From JAKAFX01 sp043196285 (GTDB lineage Archaea; Thermoplasmatota; Thermoplasmata; Thermoplasmatales; Thermoplasmataceae), in contig JBBYJL010000013.1 of NCBI GenBank assembly GCA_043196285.1, forward strand, positions 1-26,124: a stretch of DNA of 26,124 bases, read 5' to 3'. A program made the position numbers and the translations under genes. Positions within the stretch are counted from its first letter, which is position 1. Every line of letters starts with the position of its first letter. Shown here in pieces: positions 24,003 through 26,124 of the stretch. The notes beneath the pieces were generated by a model. That model saw only the letters and a program-made list of their open reading frames with translations, was not told the DNA's origin and did no database searches.

Positions 24003-24116
24003 AGCAGCTAGGGGAGCGAAGGTAAAAGCTGAGAGGACAGTTAAAGTACTGTCGACCCTTGAACCTGATCCGGGTAATTCCGGCGGAGGAAAGCACGCTT
24101 TGTGAATCGCTGCTCT
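24003..24116 (+). ncRNA. TPP riboswitch (THI element)
   Basis: The conserved core is clear: GGGGAGC (24011-24017), GCTGAGAGG (24028-24036), CCCTTGAACCTGATCCGGGT (24056-24075), then AATTCCGGCGGAGGAAA to 24092. CTGAGA and ACCTGATC...GGTAAT...CCxGCG are the pyrimidine- and pyrophosphate-sensing parts. The variable stem is GACAG/CTGTC (24036-24040 with 24049-24053). AGCAGC at 24003-24008 is complementary to GCTGCT at 24109-24114, which could close an outer helix just before the ribosome site GGAG (24121-24124) of the substrate-binding protein gene. This suggests control of translation start, or of an archaeal terminator not visible here. TPP riboswitches on thiamine genes are known in Thermoplasmatales. 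Confidence 0.93.
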
Positions 24117-24130
24117 GGTAGGAGATAGAA

Positions 24131-25270
24131 ATGAATCCTACAAGAGAGAATGAAAAAAAAGGGTTAAAACCTTTTGAGAAGAAACTGGTTGGCGTTGTGA
24201 TAGCGATAGTGGTCGTAATAGCCGGTTTTTCGATATTTTACGAACTGGAATCCAGGAAGCCGTCCGGGAACGTCATGGTCATTTACACATACGGATCATT
24301 CATGGAATATGGAAGTCATCCAAATCAGACATACCAGAAAATATTTGGAACCTTTGAGAAGGAGTACGGAGTCACAATAGACGTGGAGAAACCTCAGCTG
24401 GGCATTTTACAGACCCTTGAGGCACAGAAGGGAAATCCACAGGCAAATATTGTGATAGGGCTGACAAACATGAATGGCATACAGGCTGTAAAAGATGGTC
24501 TTCTTGTGAAGTACACACCACCGGCCGATAAATTCATCAATTCCACTCTTCTCAGTGAGATGGGTTATGCATCACAGTACATTACACCGTATGAATACTC
24601 ATATCTTGGAATAGACTACAACAAGACCGCGTTTACATCCGGATTGTTCCAGCCAACATTTCATGACCTTCTGTCCAGTCGCAATATCAGTAAACTAATT
24701 GTTGAGAATCCCACAACGAGCAATACAGGTGAAGGCTTTATGCTGTGGGAGATTGCATACTATGAATATATTCTCCATGAAAACTGGACATCATGGTGGA
24801 ATTCATCATTACCCTCACTGAACAAATATCAAAACATAACGACGGACTGGAGTTCAGCTTTCAGCAAATTTGAATCATCATCCTCAGCATCGCTGTTGAT
24901 CAGTTATCTTACCGATCCTGCATACAACAATTATTTTGGATACGGAAATGACATAAATTCCACAGTCACCGTACATGATGCTAAATATTATGGATGGAGG
25001 ACCATATACGGAATTGGTATAGTCAATGGTACCGGAAATGATTCACTGGAAGAGAAATTTGTCAACTATTTTCTAGGGAGCCTCGTGCAGAATGAAATAC
25101 CAACAAATGAATGGATGTATCCTGCCAATTCAACAATCTCGCTGCCTTCATGTTATAACGTGACCATGAACCAGAACGAGATTATTCCACTTAACAACTA
25201 CATCGATGCAGAGATGATTTATGACAACATTCAGATATGGGAAACGGAATGGCTGGCAATTCCACAATGA
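24131..25270 (+). CDS. thiB: Thiamine-type ABC transporter substrate-binding protein
   Basis: 379 residues. A basic N-terminus and a single hydrophobic anchor (about 19-37) tether it outside the membrane, as is usual in archaea without a lipobox. The mature part begins with VIYTYGSFMEYG (50-61), the pattern of ThiB/TbpA proteins that bind thiamine or TPP. A Ser/Thr/Asn-rich region follows with many N-x-S/T sites, suggesting glycosylation. Directly behind a TPP riboswitch and overlapping the permease gene by four bases, so thiamine uptake is well supported. GGAG at 24121-24124 is the ribosome site, spaced six bases from the ATG. Confidence 0.9.
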   Translation: MNPTRENEKKGLKPFEKKLVGVVIAIVVVIAGFSIFYELESRKPSGNVMVIYTYGSFMEYGSHPNQTYQKIFGTFEKEYGVTIDVEKPQLGILQTLEAQKGNPQANIVIGLTNMNGIQAVKDGLLVKYTPPADKFINSTLLSEMGYASQYITPYEYSYLGIDYNKTAFTSGLFQPTFHDLLSSRNISKLIVENPTTSNTGEGFMLWEIAYYEYILHENWTSWWNSSLPSLNKYQNITTDWSSAFSKFESSSSASLLISYLTDPAYNNYFGYGNDINSTVTVHDAKYYGWRTIYGIGIVNGTGNDSLEEKFVNYFLGSLVQNEIPTNEWMYPANSTISLPSCYNVTMNQNEIIPLNNYIDAEMIYDNIQIWETEWLAIPQ

Positions 25271-26124
25271 AAAATTTTTCTTTAACACTCCTGAGATGGG
25301 TGATGTTTTTTTCCCCATCAATATTTCTTTTATTGGTCATAGTTTTTCCTGTGATAAATCTGTTCAGCATCTTTCCATACGATCTAAATCTGTCATCACT
25401 CTTCGGATCAGGAATAATAGCAAAACTGGGTGCTGAAGCGATCTATAATTCCACTTTACAGGGAGTTGTAAGTGCAATATTCTCATTTATTGCAGGCTTT
25501 CCACTTGGCCTGTTCATGGGGAGGTACAGGTTCAGGTTCAGAAGATTCTTCCGTTCCCTGATCGTACTACCATTCTTTCTACCTTCAATAGTTGTTGTGA
25601 TAGCCTTCATATCCATTTTTGGGGCCTCATCATTTTTAGGTTCCAGAATATCTCTCTTACATTACATATCTCACGGATTACCTGGCATAGTTGCAGTCAA
25701 TACCTTTTTCAATGCACCGCTTGTTGCGTTTCTCACATCCATTGCAGTTGAAAGAAACGATAAATCCCTGGAGGAATCCGCGAGGACGCTCGGTGCCGGA
25801 AACCTGAGAATCTTCGGGACTGTGTGGGGTAGGGACGGTATTCTTGCAGGCCTTTCCGGATCGTTGTTGACGTTTCTCTACTCTTTCGCGGGATTTACGG
25901 CTCCACTGATCATTGGTGGCACCAGGAATTTCACTATTGAAGCCTGGATTTACTTCCTAGTGAAAACGCTTGGGAATATAAATCTGGGAGTATTGTTCAG
26001 CCTTATCCAAACGATCATTCTTGTCATCCCGGTAATGGTCTACTCCCTCGTATGGATGAAAGAAAAAAGAGTCACAGGTGTACAGGAAGAGTCCCTTGAA
26101 AGCCGAGGAAAAGGGAAATGGTAC
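25267..26124 (+). CDS. thiP: Thiamine ABC transporter permease, 5' part
   Basis: Open without a stop to the window edge: 286 codons from the ATG at 25267, which overlaps the previous stop (ATGA). About six membrane segments are visible. The EAA loop that contacts the ATPase is at about 169-187: EESARTLGAGNLRIFGTVW. This matches the first half of binding-protein-dependent permeases; ThiP proteins usually have two such halves fused (about 530 residues), so the second half and the ATPase gene (thiQ) are expected beyond the edge. The C-terminal RVTGVQEESLE...GKGKW stretch is the cytoplasmic link between halves or the tail. Confidence 0.88.
   Translation, partial: MKNFSLTLLRWVMFFSPSIFLLLVIVFPVINLFSIFPYDLNLSSLFGSGIIAKLGAEAIYNSTLQGVVSAIFSFIAGFPLGLFMGRYRFRFRRFFRSLIVLPFFLPSIVVVIAFISIFGASSFLGSRISLLHYISHGLPGIVAVNTFFNAPLVAFLTSIAVERNDKSLEESARTLGAGNLRIFGTVWGRDGILAGLSGSLLTFLYSFAGFTAPLIIGGTRNFTIEAWIYFLVKTLGNINLGVLFSLIQTIILVIPVMVYSLVWMKEKRVTGVQEESLESRGKGKWY

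Overview
The window looks like part of a chromosome from a Thermoplasmatales-type (thermoacidophilic, wall-less) archaeon. Support: moderate to low G+C by eye, many genes with a TATA-like box about 25 bases before the start codon and no Shine-Dalgarno (leaderless transcripts), an archaeal MoxR/DUF58 operon, a stand-alone COG1058 protein, and a TPP riboswitch ahead of a thiamine ABC transporter, an arrangement known from this order. Genus and species are not determinable from the sequence alone.

Layout. (1) 14-5131: a tightly overlapping five-gene plus-strand operon with two membrane proteins (the first DUF4129-like), a MoxR-type AAA+ ATPase, a DUF58 protein and a small membrane protein. (2) 5302-17721: a metabolic island with an MFS sugar-porter-like transporter, an NAD-dependent epimerase/dehydratase, a ketopantoate-reductase-family enzyme, a metal-dependent cyclase-family hydrolase, a two-subunit UxaA-type dehydratase, a zinc alcohol dehydrogenase, a GntR/FCD regulator, a YCII-like protein, a DRE-TIM metallolyase of the isopropylmalate/homocitrate synthase type and three short-chain dehydrogenases, one resembling 2,4-dienoyl-CoA reductase. 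A decayed IS110 transposase and another small transposase-like tail lie in the middle. (3) 17737-23921: a hypothetical membrane protein, a PH/GRAM-like zinc-ribbon protein next to a COG1058 protein, a 411-residue orphan, and a two-TM protein overlapping a large APC-superfamily permease. (4) 23922-26124: a TPP riboswitch, a thiamine-type substrate-binding protein and the 5' part of its permease.

The most interesting point is regulatory. A palindrome with core GTATAC (arms TTG/CAA-like) occurs in the promoter regions of the transporter, the ketopantoate reductase, the cyclase operon, the DRE-TIM enzyme and one SDR, with a weaker copy before another SDR. At four of these promoters it lies 10-14 bases upstream of the inferred TATA box. 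FCD-type GntR regulators commonly bind such TTGTATACAA-like palindromes and one is encoded inside the island, so the island is probably a single regulon. The likely role is uptake and oxidative breakdown of a sugar acid or related hydroxy acid. The substrate cannot be named from sequence, and no described pathway I know has this exact gene set.

All calls come from reading motifs in the translated sequence. No database search was run.
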